This document shows positions 50,622 to 59,265 of a stretch of 64,000 nucleotides of DNA, piece by piece. The notes under the pieces were generated by a model. The model saw nothing but the letters and a program-made list of their open reading frames with translations, made no database searches and was not told the origin of the DNA. The stretch lies in the NCBI RefSeq assembly GCF_001905545.1, contig NZ_LIPD01000025.1:25308-89307 (forward strand), read 5' to 3'. The position numbers were made by a program, and so were the translations under genes. Positions within the stretch are counted from its first letter, which is position 1. Every line of letters starts with the position of its first letter. The DNA is from Streptomyces sp. CB02056 (GTDB lineage: Bacteria > Actinomycetota > Actinomycetes > Streptomycetales > Streptomycetaceae).

Positions 50622-51986
50622 ATGTCACAGCCCCTGGCCGACGCCGTCCGATCCCTGATGGACCGTGCCCGCACCGACCTCGCCGAGCTGGTCGCCTTCC
50701 CGTCGGTCGCCGACCCGCGCCAGTTCCCGGTCGAGGAGTGCGAGAAGGCCGCGCGCTGGGTCGCCGACGCCTTCGCCGCCGAGGGCCTGACCGGCATCCG
50801 GCTGCTGGACACCCCGGACGGCACCCAGTCCGTCTACGGCGAGCTGCCCGGCCCCGAGGGCGCGCCGACCGTCCTGCTCTACTCCCACTACGACGTCCAG
50901 CCCCCGCTGGACGAGAACGCCTGGCACAGCCCCGCCTTCGAGCTGACCGAGCGCGACGGCCGCTGGTACGGGCGCGGCGCCGCCGACTGCAAGGGCAACA
51001 TCCTGATGCACCTGACGGCGCTGCGGGCGCTGCGTCAGGTCCACGGCGACGCCTACCCGGTCGGCCTGAAGATCATCGTCGAGGGCTCCGAGGAGCAGGG
51101 CACGGGCGGTCTGGAGCGCTACGCCGAGGCCCACCCCGAGCTGCTCGCCGCCGACGCCATCATCATCGGCGACACCGGCAACTTCGCCCCCGGCCTGCCC
51201 ACCGTGACCACCTCGCTGCGCGGCATGACGATCGTCGAGGCCACCGTCACCACGCTGGCCGGCAACCTGCACTCCGGGGCCTTCGGCGGCGCCGCCCCCG
51301 ACGCGCTCCAGTCCCTGGTCCGGATGCTGGCCTCGCTGCACGACGAGAACGGCGACGTCGCGGTGGCCGGCCTGACCGCCGACCAGACCTGGACCGGCGT
51401 CCAGTACCCGGAGGAGCAGTTCCGCTCCGACGCCAAGGTGCTCGACGGCGTCGCCCTGACCGGCACCGGCACCCTCGCGGACCGCCTCTGGGCCCGCCCG
51501 GCCGTCACCGTCCTCGGCATCGACGCCCCGCCGGTGATCGGCGCCACCTCCTCCGTCCAGGCCACCGCCAAGGCCCTGATCAGCCTGCGCGTCGCCCCGG
51601 GCACGGACGCGGGCGCCGCCCAGGACGCCCTGGTCGCCCACCTGGAGGCGCAGGTCCCGCTCGGCGCCCGGCTCACCGTCGAGCGCCAGGGCAACGGCGC
51701 CCCGTTCCGCGCCGACACCAGCGGCCCGGCGTACGAGGCGATGGGCGAGGCGATGGCCGAGGCCTTCGGAACGGCCATGGTCGCCTCCGGCGAGGGCGGC
51801 TCGATCCCGCTCTGCAACACGCTGCGCTCGCTCTACCCGCAGGCCGAGATCGTGCTGATCGGCGTCGAGGAGCCGACCACCCAGATCCACGCGGTCAACG
51901 AGAGCGTCGACCCGCGGGAGCTGGAGCAGATGGCCCTCACCGAGGCGCTGTTCCTCCGCCGCTACGCCGAACTGCGCTCCGTCTGA
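50622..51986 (+). CDS. M20-family dipeptidase
   Basis: A 454-residue di-zinc peptidase of the M20 (carnosinase/CPG2-like) group. Zinc ligands are visible in LYSHYDVQPPLDEN (His, Asp), the bridging Asp in RGAADCKGNILM, the general-base Glu pair in EGSEEQGTGG and the Asp in IIIGDTGNFAPG; the lid/dimerisation domain covers about 205-325. The final His is in TTQIHAVNESV. Length fits dipeptidases. It ends by overlapping the convergent DUF4184 gene by 25 bp. Confidence 0.92.
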   Translation: MSQPLADAVRSLMDRARTDLAELVAFPSVADPRQFPVEECEKAARWVADAFAAEGLTGIRLLDTPDGTQSVYGELPGPEGAPTVLLYSHYDVQPPLDENAWHSPAFELTERDGRWYGRGAADCKGNILMHLTALRALRQVHGDAYPVGLKIIVEGSEEQGTGGLERYAEAHPELLAADAIIIGDTGNFAPGLPTVTTSLRGMTIVEATVTTLAGNLHSGAFGGAAPDALQSLVRMLASLHDENGDVAVAGLTADQTWTGVQYPEEQFRSDAKVLDGVALTGTGTLADRLWARPAVTVLGIDAPPVIGATSSVQATAKALISLRVAPGTDAGAAQDALVAHLEAQVPLGARLTVERQGNGAPFRADTSGPAYEAMGEAMAEAFGTAMVASGEGGSIPLCNTLRSLYPQAEIVLIGVEEPTTQIHAVNESVDPRELEQMALTEALFLRRYAELRSV

Positions 51987-52822
51987 CGGACCTTCGCAGC
52001 GACGTCCCGAGGCTCTTCGCGGAGGACGTCCGGCCGCCCGCCGCGCAACCGGCGGGCGGCCGCCAGCACCGCCGCGTAACCGACCGCGCCCACCGCGAGC
52101 CCGGCCCCGGCGCCGAAGCAGACCTCCGGCACCAGGTTCCGCCGCAGCGGAGCGAGCCGGTGCAGCACCCCGGCGGCCGTCGCCGCGCCCAGCGTCGCGA
52201 CGGCCGCCCGCCGGGCCCGGGGCGCCAGCCGCACGGTCGGCCGCACCGGCTCGACGGCCCGCACCGCCCGCGCCGCCCAACCGCCCAGCGCCGCCAGGGC
52301 GAGCGCCGAACTGCCGTACTGCAGCGCCTCGTACAGCGGGACCCCGGCCACCGGGCGGTCCAGGACGGGCAGCAGCCGCACCCCCAGCCGGTCCCCGTGG
52401 GTGAAGGCGTCCCAGCCGACGTGGGTGGCCGCCCCGATCGCCGCCGAGGCCGCGAACCACGCCGCGCCACCGACCGCACCGGCGTCCGCGGGGCCTGCGG
52501 CGTTCCCGGCCCGCCGGACGGTCAGCGCCTCGGCGCCGCCCGCCCACCGCTCGGGCAGCAGCGCCACCAGCGGCCCGCGCAGCAGCCCGTGCCAGCCGGC
52601 CACCAGCGCGCCGGCGATCGCCACGTCCACCGTCGGCACCGCCCACCAGCGGTGCGTGAGCCCGCCCTGGCCGTACACCCCGGGCAGCAGGGACTCGGCG
52701 AAGAACGGCACGTCCGGCGCCATCGATCCGGCGACCAGCGCCGACGCCACCAGGGGCCCGCGCGCCCCGGCGGCGCGCAGCAGGGGCAGGACGGCGGCGG
52801 GGTGGCTCAACGTGAAGGGCAT
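51962..52822 (-). CDS. DUF4184 membrane protein
   Basis: A 286-residue polytopic membrane protein starting MPFTLSHPAAVLPLLRAAG, the DUF4184 signature. The family is sometimes annotated as membrane-bound metal-dependent hydrolase because of conserved His and Asp: HP near the start, AGSMAPDVPFF, LTHRWW and THVGWDAFTHGDR are all present and may bind a metal. About seven hydrophobic segments are evident. Substrate unknown. The last 25 bp overlap the 3' end of the M20 peptidase gene on the other strand. Confidence 0.85.
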   Translation of the reverse strand: MPFTLSHPAAVLPLLRAAGARGPLVASALVAGSMAPDVPFFAESLLPGVYGQGGLTHRWWAVPTVDVAIAGALVAGWHGLLRGPLVALLPERWAGGAEALTVRRAGNAAGPADAGAVGGAAWFAASAAIGAATHVGWDAFTHGDRLGVRLLPVLDRPVAGVPLYEALQYGSSALALAALGGWAARAVRAVEPVRPTVRLAPRARRAAVATLGAATAAGVLHRLAPLRRNLVPEVCFGAGAGLAVGAVGYAAVLAAARRLRGGRPDVLREEPRDVAAKVRQTERSSA

Positions 52823-52914
52823 GCCCCCATCCTGCCGCCCGGGACCGCGGCACGCCGCGCCGGGAGGCGCACCACGGTCCCTCCACCAGCCCCCGGCCCC
52901 GCGCCGACCGGCCG

Positions 52915-53982
52915 CTACGCCGCGTCCGCCGTGCTCGCCAGCCCCACGGCCACCCGGCTCCCCGCCTCCAGGTACCGCAGCTCGCCGCTCCGCCGCGCGT
53001 CCAGCGCCGCCGCCAGCCGCCGGTAGCGTCCCGGGGGCAGCAGCTCCCCGGCCTCGTCCAGGGTGACGAAGCGACAACCGCGCAGCTCCTCCTGCTGGAG
53101 CAGCAGGTGCTGCCGGCCCTCCTCGTCCAGCAGCCCGCCGTCGTACATCAGCCGCAGGCCGCCGCGGCGCGGGCCGGTGCGCGGCTCCCAGTCGACGGCG
53201 AGCAGGCGCAGCGCGGACGGGTCCAGGCGCAGGCCCAGCTCCTCGGCGGTCTCGCGCAGGGCGGCGTCGGTGGGGGCCTCGCCGCGCTCGACCACGCCGC
53301 CGGGGAAGTCCCAGTCGGGCTTGTAGACCGGGTCCACCAGCAGCACGCGGTCCTGCTCGTCGAAGAACAGGACGGCGGAGGCGACGGTGTCGCCGGTCGG
53401 GTCCGGGGTCTGGACGATCGGGCAGCGGGCGGCGCCGACCCGGACCAGCTCGGCGATCCGGTGCGCGGTCTCCCGGGGGGAGATCCCGCTGGTGTCGATC
53501 ATCCGGGCGTCCCCGACCAGCCAGCGGCGGGCGGCGCGGTAGCGGGGCAGGTGCTCGAGGCACCAGGCGCGGACCCGCTCGCTGCCCTCCGGGTCGCCCG
53601 GGCACTCGTCGCGGTGGGCTATGCGGTCGCGCAGGATCGTTTCTTCAGGGTCCAGCACGACGTGGTGCACCGTGATCCCGTGCGAGGCCAGGTCCCCGAA
53701 GATCTCGTCCCGGTAGTCCTCCCTGAGCAGGGTCATCGGGACCACCAGCGGGCCCCCGACCTCACCGAGCAGCGCCGCCGCCGTCTCGGGGACGAGCCGG
53801 CGCCAGGCCGCCAGGTCCTGGAAGTCGGACACCGTCGCCAGCCGGTCGGCCGGGAGCATCCGACGCAGGCCGAAGCCCACCAGCTCGGGATCGAAGAGCA
53901 CGCTCCCGGGCAGCAGTTCCACCAGCTCGCGGCAGGCGCTCGTCTTGCCCGCCCCGAATGTGCCATTGACCCAGACGATCAC
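52915..53982 (-). CDS. AAA/kinase-Nudix fusion protein
   Basis: A 355-residue two-domain protein. Residues 1-185 form a small P-loop kinase-like domain with Walker A GTFGAGKTS (about 7-15) and an Asp in VVLDPEET; residues 195-345 are a Nudix hydrolase with the box GGVVERGEAPTDAALRETAEELG (228-250, all ligands present). The first domain resembles AAA/shikimate- or CPT-type small kinases. The fusion suggests phosphorylation coupled to nucleotide hydrolysis on one substrate, unproven. GTG 53982 follows AGGGGA. Confidence 0.85.
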   Translation of the reverse strand: MIVWVNGTFGAGKTSACRELVELLPGSVLFDPELVGFGLRRMLPADRLATVSDFQDLAAWRRLVPETAAALLGEVGGPLVVPMTLLREDYRDEIFGDLASHGITVHHVVLDPEETILRDRIAHRDECPGDPEGSERVRAWCLEHLPRYRAARRWLVGDARMIDTSGISPRETAHRIAELVRVGAARCPIVQTPDPTGDTVASAVLFFDEQDRVLLVDPVYKPDWDFPGGVVERGEAPTDAALRETAEELGLRLDPSALRLLAVDWEPRTGPRRGGLRLMYDGGLLDEEGRQHLLLQQEELRGCRFVTLDEAGELLPPGRYRRLAAALDARRSGELRYLEAGSRVAVGLASTADAA

Positions 53983-54400
53983 AACGTCCCCTGCCCTCGA
54001 CTTCCCCCGATGCCGTTCGCACCGGGCAGCGCCCCCGTTGGTCGAACCAGCGCCACCCGTGGTGGTACCCGCGCCACGCCGCTCCCCATGCCTCCCCGGC
54101 GCGCCCGCCCGCACGCTCCGATCTGCCCCGTGACAGCGGCATGTGCCCAGGTCAGACGCCCGTACGCGGAAATATGCAGACCGGTCTACATCAAAATTGC
54201 ACCCCTTCGCCACTGCTAGGGCACAGGATGCCTGGTGGGTCGACCCGCCCCGCACGCCCCACGCGCACGCTCCGCACGCCCCCCACTCGTACGCCCCCGT
54301 GCGCCGCGCGCGCCCCGGGCTCGGCCCGTACGCGCCCTGCGCTCGACCGCCACCGCCCGCCTCCTTGCGCCGCCCGCGCCCCACCGCGTACAGAGGAACG
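53983..54400. other. divergent promoter region with AGACCGGTCT palindrome
   Basis: About 420 bp between the kinase-Nudix fusion and the PfkB kinase. The AT-richer part 54168-54225 contains the palindrome AGACCGGTCT (54178-54187), extended as TG-C-...-A-CA, of the size of a TetR-family operator. The right half is GC-rich with repeated CGCACGC/CCCGTACGC motifs. No gene is seen. Confidence 0.55.
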
Positions 54401-55315
54401 ATGAAGCTGCTTCCCGCCGGTCGGGTCGTCGTCATCGGCTCGGTCAACACCGACCGCATCCTCCGCTGCCCCGTGCTGCCCTCCCCCGGCGAGACCGTCC
54501 TCGCCACCGCCGCCACCCGGGGCTTCGGCGGCAAGGGGGCCAACCAGGCGGTGGCGGCGGCCCGGATGGGGGCGGCGACGCACCTGGTCGCCAAGGTCGG
54601 ACGGGACGCCGAGGGCGAGGCGGCGCGTGCCGACCTGCGGGGCGCGCAGGTCGAGACGGGCGCCGTCCTCACCCACCCGGACGCGCCCACCGGTCAGGCG
54701 ATCGTCATGGTCGACCCGGCCGGCGAGAACAGCATCGTCGTCCTCCCCGGCGCCAACGCCCACCTGACCCCGGAGGAGGTCACCGCCGCGCTCGCCCGCC
54801 TCCGGCTGCTCCCCGTCGACGTGGTCCTGACCAGCAACGAGGTCCCCGCGGAGTGCGTCCGCGCGACCGCCGCCGCGCTGCCCGCCGCGGGCCCCTCGGG
54901 CGGCACCCGCTGGCTGCACAACACCGCCCCGGCCAGCACCCTGCCGGAGGCCGGCCCCACCGGACGCCGCCCGCTGGTCGTCGCGAACGCCGTCGAGGCC
55001 CGCCAGCTCACCGGCGCCGCCGACGTCACCGGGGCCGCCCGGGCGCTGGCCGAACACGCCGAGGGCGCCGTGGTCACCCTCGGCGGCGAGGGCGCGCTGG
55101 TCGTCGTGGACGGAACGCCGACCCGGCTGCCCGCCCCGACCGTCCGAGTGGTCGACACCACCGGCGCCGGCGACGCCTTCTGCGGCGCCCTCGCCGCCGC
55201 ACTCGCCCGCGGCGCCGCGCTGCCCGACGCGGCCGCCACCGCCGTCGCCGCCGGGGCCTTCGCCGTCACCGGCCTCGGCGCCCGCGGCGCGCTGCCCCGC
55301 CCGACGGACCTCTGA
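54401..55315 (+). CDS. PfkB-family carbohydrate kinase (ribokinase-like)
   Basis: A 304-residue ribokinase-type kinase. RbsK landmarks are VVIGSVNTDRI, the GG hinge in GFGGKGANQAVAAARMGA (about 42-59), VANAVEARQLTGA, and the catalytic/anion-hole motif VVDTTGAGDAFCGALA (about 247-262). Residue patterns favour ribose over fructose or adenosine, but specificity is not proven. AGAGGAACG precedes ATG 54401. It is alone; a ribose transporter is not present in the window. Confidence 0.9.
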   Translation: MKLLPAGRVVVIGSVNTDRILRCPVLPSPGETVLATAATRGFGGKGANQAVAAARMGAATHLVAKVGRDAEGEAARADLRGAQVETGAVLTHPDAPTGQAIVMVDPAGENSIVVLPGANAHLTPEEVTAALARLRLLPVDVVLTSNEVPAECVRATAAALPAAGPSGGTRWLHNTAPASTLPEAGPTGRRPLVVANAVEARQLTGAADVTGAARALAEHAEGAVVTLGGEGALVVVDGTPTRLPAPTVRVVDTTGAGDAFCGALAAALARGAALPDAAATAVAAGAFAVTGLGARGALPRPTDL

Positions 55316-55377
55316 CCGGGCGTCGGGCCGAGCGGGCGTCGCGCGCCCCGGGCTCGGCCCGGACCGACGAGGACACC

Positions 55378-55417
55378 CCCGTCGGGGGCACCGGGCGGAC
55401 CCGGCACCCCCGACGGG
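55378..55417. terminator. terminator between PfkB kinase and NlpC/P60 genes
   Basis: CCCGTCGGGGGCACCGGG and its complement (16 of 18 paired) around a CGGA loop, between convergent genes. Confidence 0.85.
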
Positions 55418-55432
55418 CGGACGGCGGCCCCG

Positions 55433-56296
55433 CTACGGGCGCCCCATGTACGACGGGTAGTAGCCGCTGCTGATCCCCGAGATCCTGATGTTGGTCCCGG
55501 GCCGCGCGGCCTCGACGTACCTGTTGTCGCCCAGGTAGATGGCCACGTGCTGGATGCCCCGGGCGGTCCCGTCCGGCGACCAGAACAGCAGGTCGCCGCG
55601 GCGCAGCTGGCCGGCCCCGATCGGCGTGGTCGCCGCGTACTGGTCGTTGGCCACCCGCGGCAGGCTGATCCCGCCGCGCCGGAAGGACTGCTGCACCAGG
55701 CCCGAGCAGTCGTAGCCGTCCGGCCCGTTGCCGGCCCGGCGGAACGGCACGCCCAGCTGGGAGAGCGCGAACTGCACGGCGGTCTCGACGTCCCGGTCCT
55801 CGGCGACCGAGTCGTCGACGTAGCCCGGGGAGTCCGAGGAGGAGCCGCCTCCGGTGCGCTCCAGGTAGATGTCGTAGTGCGAGGTCCAGCGCCACTCGCC
55901 CCTGCTGTTGCGGAACCAGTAGCGCGAGCCGTCCCAGCCCTGGGTGATCCCGCCGGAGGACGTGGTCGTGGTCCTGGCGGCGGACGAGGAGCCGCCTCCG
56001 GTGCGCTGCACGTAGACGTCGTAGTGCGAGGTCCAGCGCCACTGCCCCTGGCTGTTCTTGAACCAGTACCGGGAGCCGTCCCAGCCGGCGTGCGCCGGGG
56101 CGGGCTCGGCGGCCGCGGGGCTGACACCGGTGCCGAGGCCGATCAGGCCCGCACTGGTCGCGATCACGGCCACCATGCCTATCCCCCGACGGAGCCGCGC
56201 GCCGCGGGACGGACGGGAGGGACGGACGGTGGCAGCGTCCTGCTGCCCGGTCGGTTCGCCGGCGGCCTCCGGCGCGCCGGTGTTGACGGTGGTCAT
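55433..56296 (-). CDS. NlpC/P60 (C40) cell-wall hydrolase with duplicated aromatic repeat
   Basis: A 287-residue exported peptidoglycan endopeptidase. The first ~35 residues are a basic cytoplasmic tail, then a signal segment (about 38-63, SPAAAEPA). Two 38-residue copies of GWDGSRYWF...WRWTSHYD (about 71-108 and 120-157) may be a substrate- or wall-binding module. The C40 domain (about 170-287) has the catalytic Cys197 in YDCSGLVQ and His250 in QHVAIYLG, so it should cleave D-Glu-mDAP type bonds. Start ATG 56296; a long hairpin lies in the leader. Confidence 0.9.
   Translation of the reverse strand: MTTVNTGAPEAAGEPTGQQDAATVRPSRPSRGARLRRGIGMVAVIATSAGLIGLGTGVSPAAAEPAPAHAGWDGSRYWFKNSQGQWRWTSHYDVYVQRTGGGSSSAARTTTTSSGGITQGWDGSRYWFRNSRGEWRWTSHYDIYLERTGGGSSSDSPGYVDDSVAEDRDVETAVQFALSQLGVPFRRAGNGPDGYDCSGLVQQSFRRGGISLPRVANDQYAATTPIGAGQLRRGDLLFWSPDGTARGIQHVAIYLGDNRYVEAARPGTNIRISGISSGYYPSYMGRP
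55841..56086 (-). repeat. two 99-bp direct repeats inside the NlpC/P60 gene
   Basis: Copies at 55841-55939 and 55988-56086, offset 147 bp, differ at about a dozen positions, many of them silent. They encode the duplicated Trp/Tyr-rich module. Confidence 0.85.
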
Positions 56297-56390
56297 CGTG
56301 CTGACTTCCTTCACTGCTGCGGATCGCTGCGGATCGCTGCGGATTTGCAGCGGGTTGCTGTGACCGGCCAGGACTGGCCGTGCTTGTCGG

Positions 56391-56470
56391 CAGGGCCCCC
56401 GCCCGGCACACCGCGGCTTCCGGTCCTGCGACCGGAAGCCGCCGGCGTGCCGCCCGGGGGGTCGGCCCTG
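56391..56470 (-). promoter_or_regulatory. 80-bp near-perfect inverted repeat upstream of the NlpC/P60 gene
   Basis: The core is GCGGCTTCCGGTC-CTGC-GACCGGAAGCCGC (56413-56442, 13-bp perfect arms) and pairing continues outwards, with a few mismatches, to CAGGGCC/GGCCCTG at 56391 and 56470. It lies 95-175 bp before the start codon, probably in the transcribed leader. Attenuator, RNA-stability or protein-binding roles are possible. Confidence 0.8.
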
Positions 56471-56500
56471 CCTGCGTGTCACGTTAGGCACGCGTCCGCT

Positions 56501-56514
56501 CACTGCGCGCAGTG
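56501..56514. promoter_or_regulatory. CACTGCGCGCAGTG palindrome
   Basis: A perfect 14-bp palindrome about 20 bp upstream (minus strand) of a TAACGT sequence at 56482-56487 that could be the -10 box of the NlpC/P60 gene. Candidate operator. Confidence 0.55.
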
Positions 56515-56607
56515 GAGTGCGCCAATGGAAGGGTCACGGGTGGTGAGCACCGACGGCGCATCAGGGTGAACACCCGTCATCCGAGGGGGCGTCCGACCGC
56601 CCTCTCC

Positions 56608-58029
56608 TCAGCGGCCGCCGGCCTCCGCCAGCAGCTGCTTCTTCAGCACCTTTCCCAGGGCGTTCCTGGGCAGTTCGGGCACCAGGACGACCCGGCGCGG
56701 CCGCTTGTGCACCGAGAGCCGCTCCGCCACGAAGGCCGTCAGCTGCTCCCCCGTCACGGCGCCGTCCGGGATGACGTACGCGACGATCGCCTGTCCGAGG
56801 TCCTCGTCCGGCACGCCGACCACCGCCGCGTCGGCGACCGCCGGGTGGTCGCGCAGCGCGGCCTCCACCTCGCCCGCGCCGATCCGGTAGCCGCCGCTCT
56901 TGATCAGGTCCACCGAGGCGCGGCCGACGATCCGGTGGAAGCCGTCCGCCCCGATCACCGCGACGTCGCCGGTGCGGAACCAGCCGTCCGCCGTCCACGC
57001 CTCGGCGTCCGCGTCCGGCCGGTTGAGGTAACCGCTGAACAGCGTCGGCCCGGAGACCTGGAGTTCGCCGACGCTCTCCCCGTCGCTCGGCACCGGCGCG
57101 CCGTCCTCGCCGACCAGCCGGGTGCGGACCCCCTCCACCGGCAGCCCGACGCTGCCGGGGCGCCGCTCGCCGTCCGCCCGGGTGCTGACGGTGATCAGCG
57201 ACTCGGTCATCCCGTACCGCTCGATCGGGGCGTGCCCGGTGAGCGCCGCGAGCTTCTCGAACACCGGCACGGGCAGCGGCGCGCTGCCGGAGACCAGCAG
57301 CCGGGCCGGGGCGAGCCGGGCCGCGGCCTGCGGGTCCGCCGCCAGCCGGGACCACACGGTGGGCACCCCGAAGTACAGGCTGCCGCCCGCCGCCGCGTAC
57401 CCCTCCGGGGTGGGCCGCCCGGTGTGCACCAGTCCGCTGCCGGTGCGCAGGGCGCCGAGCACGCCGAGCAGCAGCCCGTGCACGTGGAACAGCGGCAGGC
57501 CGTGGACGAGGGTGTCCTCGGCGGTCCACTGCCAGGCGGCGGCGAGGGCGTCCAGGTCGGCGGCGATCGCCTCGCGCCGGATCACCACTCCCTTGGGGGC
57601 GCCGGTGGTGCCCGAGGTGTAGAGCACGAAGCCGGTCGACCCGGCGGCGGGCTCGGCGTAGCTGGTGGTGGAGCGCCGCGCGGGGTCGACCGGCAGCCCG
57701 GCCACCGAGGTGTCCTGCGGCAGCACCTCCCCGACGGCGTGCGCGAGCAGCGCCGCGCCCGAGTCGCGCAGGATGTGCTCGCGCTCCTTGGGCCCCGAGT
57801 CGGGCGGCAGCGGCACCACCGGGACGCCCGCCAGCAGGCCGCCGACCACGGCGGTGACGGTCTCGACGGTGGGCCGGGCGAGCACCGCGAGCGCCGGGGC
57901 GCCGGCCACCCGGTCGGCGACGGCGGTCGCCGCGCCCAGCAGGTCCTCCCGGGAGAGCGTCCGACCGTCGATCCGCAGCGCGTCCGCCGCGTCGCCGAAA
58001 CCGCCCTGAAGTGCCGTCAGCAGTGCCAT
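56608..58029 (-). CDS. acyl-CoA synthetase, malonyl-CoA synthetase (MatB)-like
   Basis: A 473-residue adenylate-forming enzyme that activates an acid as AMP ester and then CoA thioester. A3-type motif YTSGTTGAPKG (about 169-179), LPLFHVHGLLLGVLG, GSAPLP, YGMTE (A5), GWFRTGDVA (A7), GRASVDLIKSGGYRIGAGEVE (A8) and the final NALGKVLKK with the catalytic Lys are all present. Motifs and length are close to Streptomyces MatB of malonate activation, so this is the likeliest activity; medium-chain acids are an alternative. Start at 58029. It lies downstream of etfA on the same strand after a terminator. Confidence 0.88.
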   Translation of the reverse strand: MALLTALQGGFGDAADALRIDGRTLSREDLLGAATAVADRVAGAPALAVLARPTVETVTAVVGGLLAGVPVVPLPPDSGPKEREHILRDSGAALLAHAVGEVLPQDTSVAGLPVDPARRSTTSYAEPAAGSTGFVLYTSGTTGAPKGVVIRREAIAADLDALAAAWQWTAEDTLVHGLPLFHVHGLLLGVLGALRTGSGLVHTGRPTPEGYAAAGGSLYFGVPTVWSRLAADPQAAARLAPARLLVSGSAPLPVPVFEKLAALTGHAPIERYGMTESLITVSTRADGERRPGSVGLPVEGVRTRLVGEDGAPVPSDGESVGELQVSGPTLFSGYLNRPDADAEAWTADGWFRTGDVAVIGADGFHRIVGRASVDLIKSGGYRIGAGEVEAALRDHPAVADAAVVGVPDEDLGQAIVAYVIPDGAVTGEQLTAFVAERLSVHKRPRRVVLVPELPRNALGKVLKKQLLAEAGGR

Positions 58030-58202
58030 GCCACCGTCCTCGCCTCGTCCATCACCACCGCGCCGCGCCCGTGCGCCACGCGCCGGCGCCGACTCTACGG
58101 GCCGCCGCCCGGCCCGCCGCGCGCCGGGGACGGCGAGCGGGGCCGGCGACGGCGGAGAACGACCGGGAAGGCCGGGGAAGGACCGGGGACGGCCGGGTAC
58201 GA

Positions 58203-58242
58203 CGGAGGGCGCGGCACCGGGCACCCGGCACCACGCCCTCCG
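58203..58242 (-). terminator. etfA terminator hairpin
   Basis: CGGAGGGCGCGGCACCGGG and complement (16 of 19 paired), 16 bp beyond the etfA stop. Confidence 0.78.
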
Positions 58243-58257
58243 AACCTTCCGCGCGGA

Positions 58258-59220
58258 TCAGGCCTTGCGGGCCTTCACCTCGGCGGTGAGCTGCGGCAGC
58301 ACCTGGAAGAGGTCGCCGACCACGCCGTAGTCGACCAGCTCGAAGATCGGGGCCTCGGGGTCCTTGTTGACGGCCACGATGGTCTTCGAGGTCTGCATGC
58401 CGGCCCGGTGCTGGATCGCGCCGGAGATGCCCGCCGCGATGTAGAGCTGCGGGGAGACCTGCTTGCCGGTCTGGCCGACCTGGCTGCTGTGCGGGTACCA
58501 GCCGGCGTCCACCGCGGCACGCGAGGCGCCGACGGCCGCGCCCAGCGCGTCCGCGAGCTCCTCGACCACGCCGAAGCCCTCGGCGGCACCGACACCACGG
58601 CCACCGGAGACCACGATCGCGGCCTCGGTCAGCTCGGGACGGCCGGAGGACACCCGCGGGGTGCGCGAGACGACCTTGGCGGCGTTGCCGGTGAACGCCA
58701 CGGCGACGTCCTCCACCGCGCCGGCGGCCGGAGCGGCCTCCGGGGCGACGGCGTTCGGCTTCACGGTGATGACCGGCGCGCCCTTGGTGACCTTGGACTT
58801 CACCTGGAAGGACGCGGCGAACACCGACTGGGTGGCGACCGGACCGCCGTCGCCGGCCTCCAGGTCGATGGCGTCGGTGATGATGCCGGAGCCGATCCGC
58901 AGCGCGACGCGCGCGGCCACCTCCTTGCCCTCACCGGAGGACGTCACCAGCACCGCGGCCACGTCGTTCGCCTTGGCGATCTGCGCCAGCGCGTCCACCT
59001 TCGGGACGACCAGCTGGTCGGCGAACTCCGCACCGTCGGCGACGTACACCTTCACCGCACCGTACTCGCCGGCCTTCGCCGCGATGCTGGCCGCGGCCGC
59101 ACCGGCGCCCAGGACGACGGCGGACGGCTCACCGATACGGCGGGCCAGGGTCAGCAGCTCCAGGGCCGGCTTGCGCACCGCGCCGTCGGCGTGGTCCACC
59201 AGAACCAGGATCTCAGCCAT
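58258..59220 (-). CDS. etfA: electron transfer flavoprotein alpha subunit
   Basis: EtfA carries FAD in the heterodimer that accepts electrons from acyl-CoA dehydrogenases and passes them to the respiratory chain. The 320-residue protein starts MAEILVLVDHADGAV and has the FAD-binding C-domain: VVSGGRGVG, GASRAAVDAGW, SSQVGQTGKQVSPQLYIAAG, SGAIQHRAGM and AVNKDPEAPIFE. It lies 45 bp after etfB in an etfBA operon. Codon use is strongly C-ending, consistent with high expression. Confidence 0.97.
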   Translation of the reverse strand: MAEILVLVDHADGAVRKPALELLTLARRIGEPSAVVLGAGAAAASIAAKAGEYGAVKVYVADGAEFADQLVVPKVDALAQIAKANDVAAVLVTSSGEGKEVAARVALRIGSGIITDAIDLEAGDGGPVATQSVFAASFQVKSKVTKGAPVITVKPNAVAPEAAPAAGAVEDVAVAFTGNAAKVVSRTPRVSSGRPELTEAAIVVSGGRGVGAAEGFGVVEELADALGAAVGASRAAVDAGWYPHSSQVGQTGKQVSPQLYIAAGISGAIQHRAGMQTSKTIVAVNKDPEAPIFELVDYGVVGDLFQVLPQLTAEVKARKA

Positions 59221-59265
59221 GATTCGTTGCTCCTGATCGATCGTTGGGTTCGCGAACGGGTGGGA

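Noticed and set aside
56297..56520. c-di-AMP (ydaO) riboswitch before the NlpC/P60 gene
   Set aside because: The conserved GGGGGA and GGGTGAAT-type segments of that riboswitch are not found; only a large hairpin is seen.
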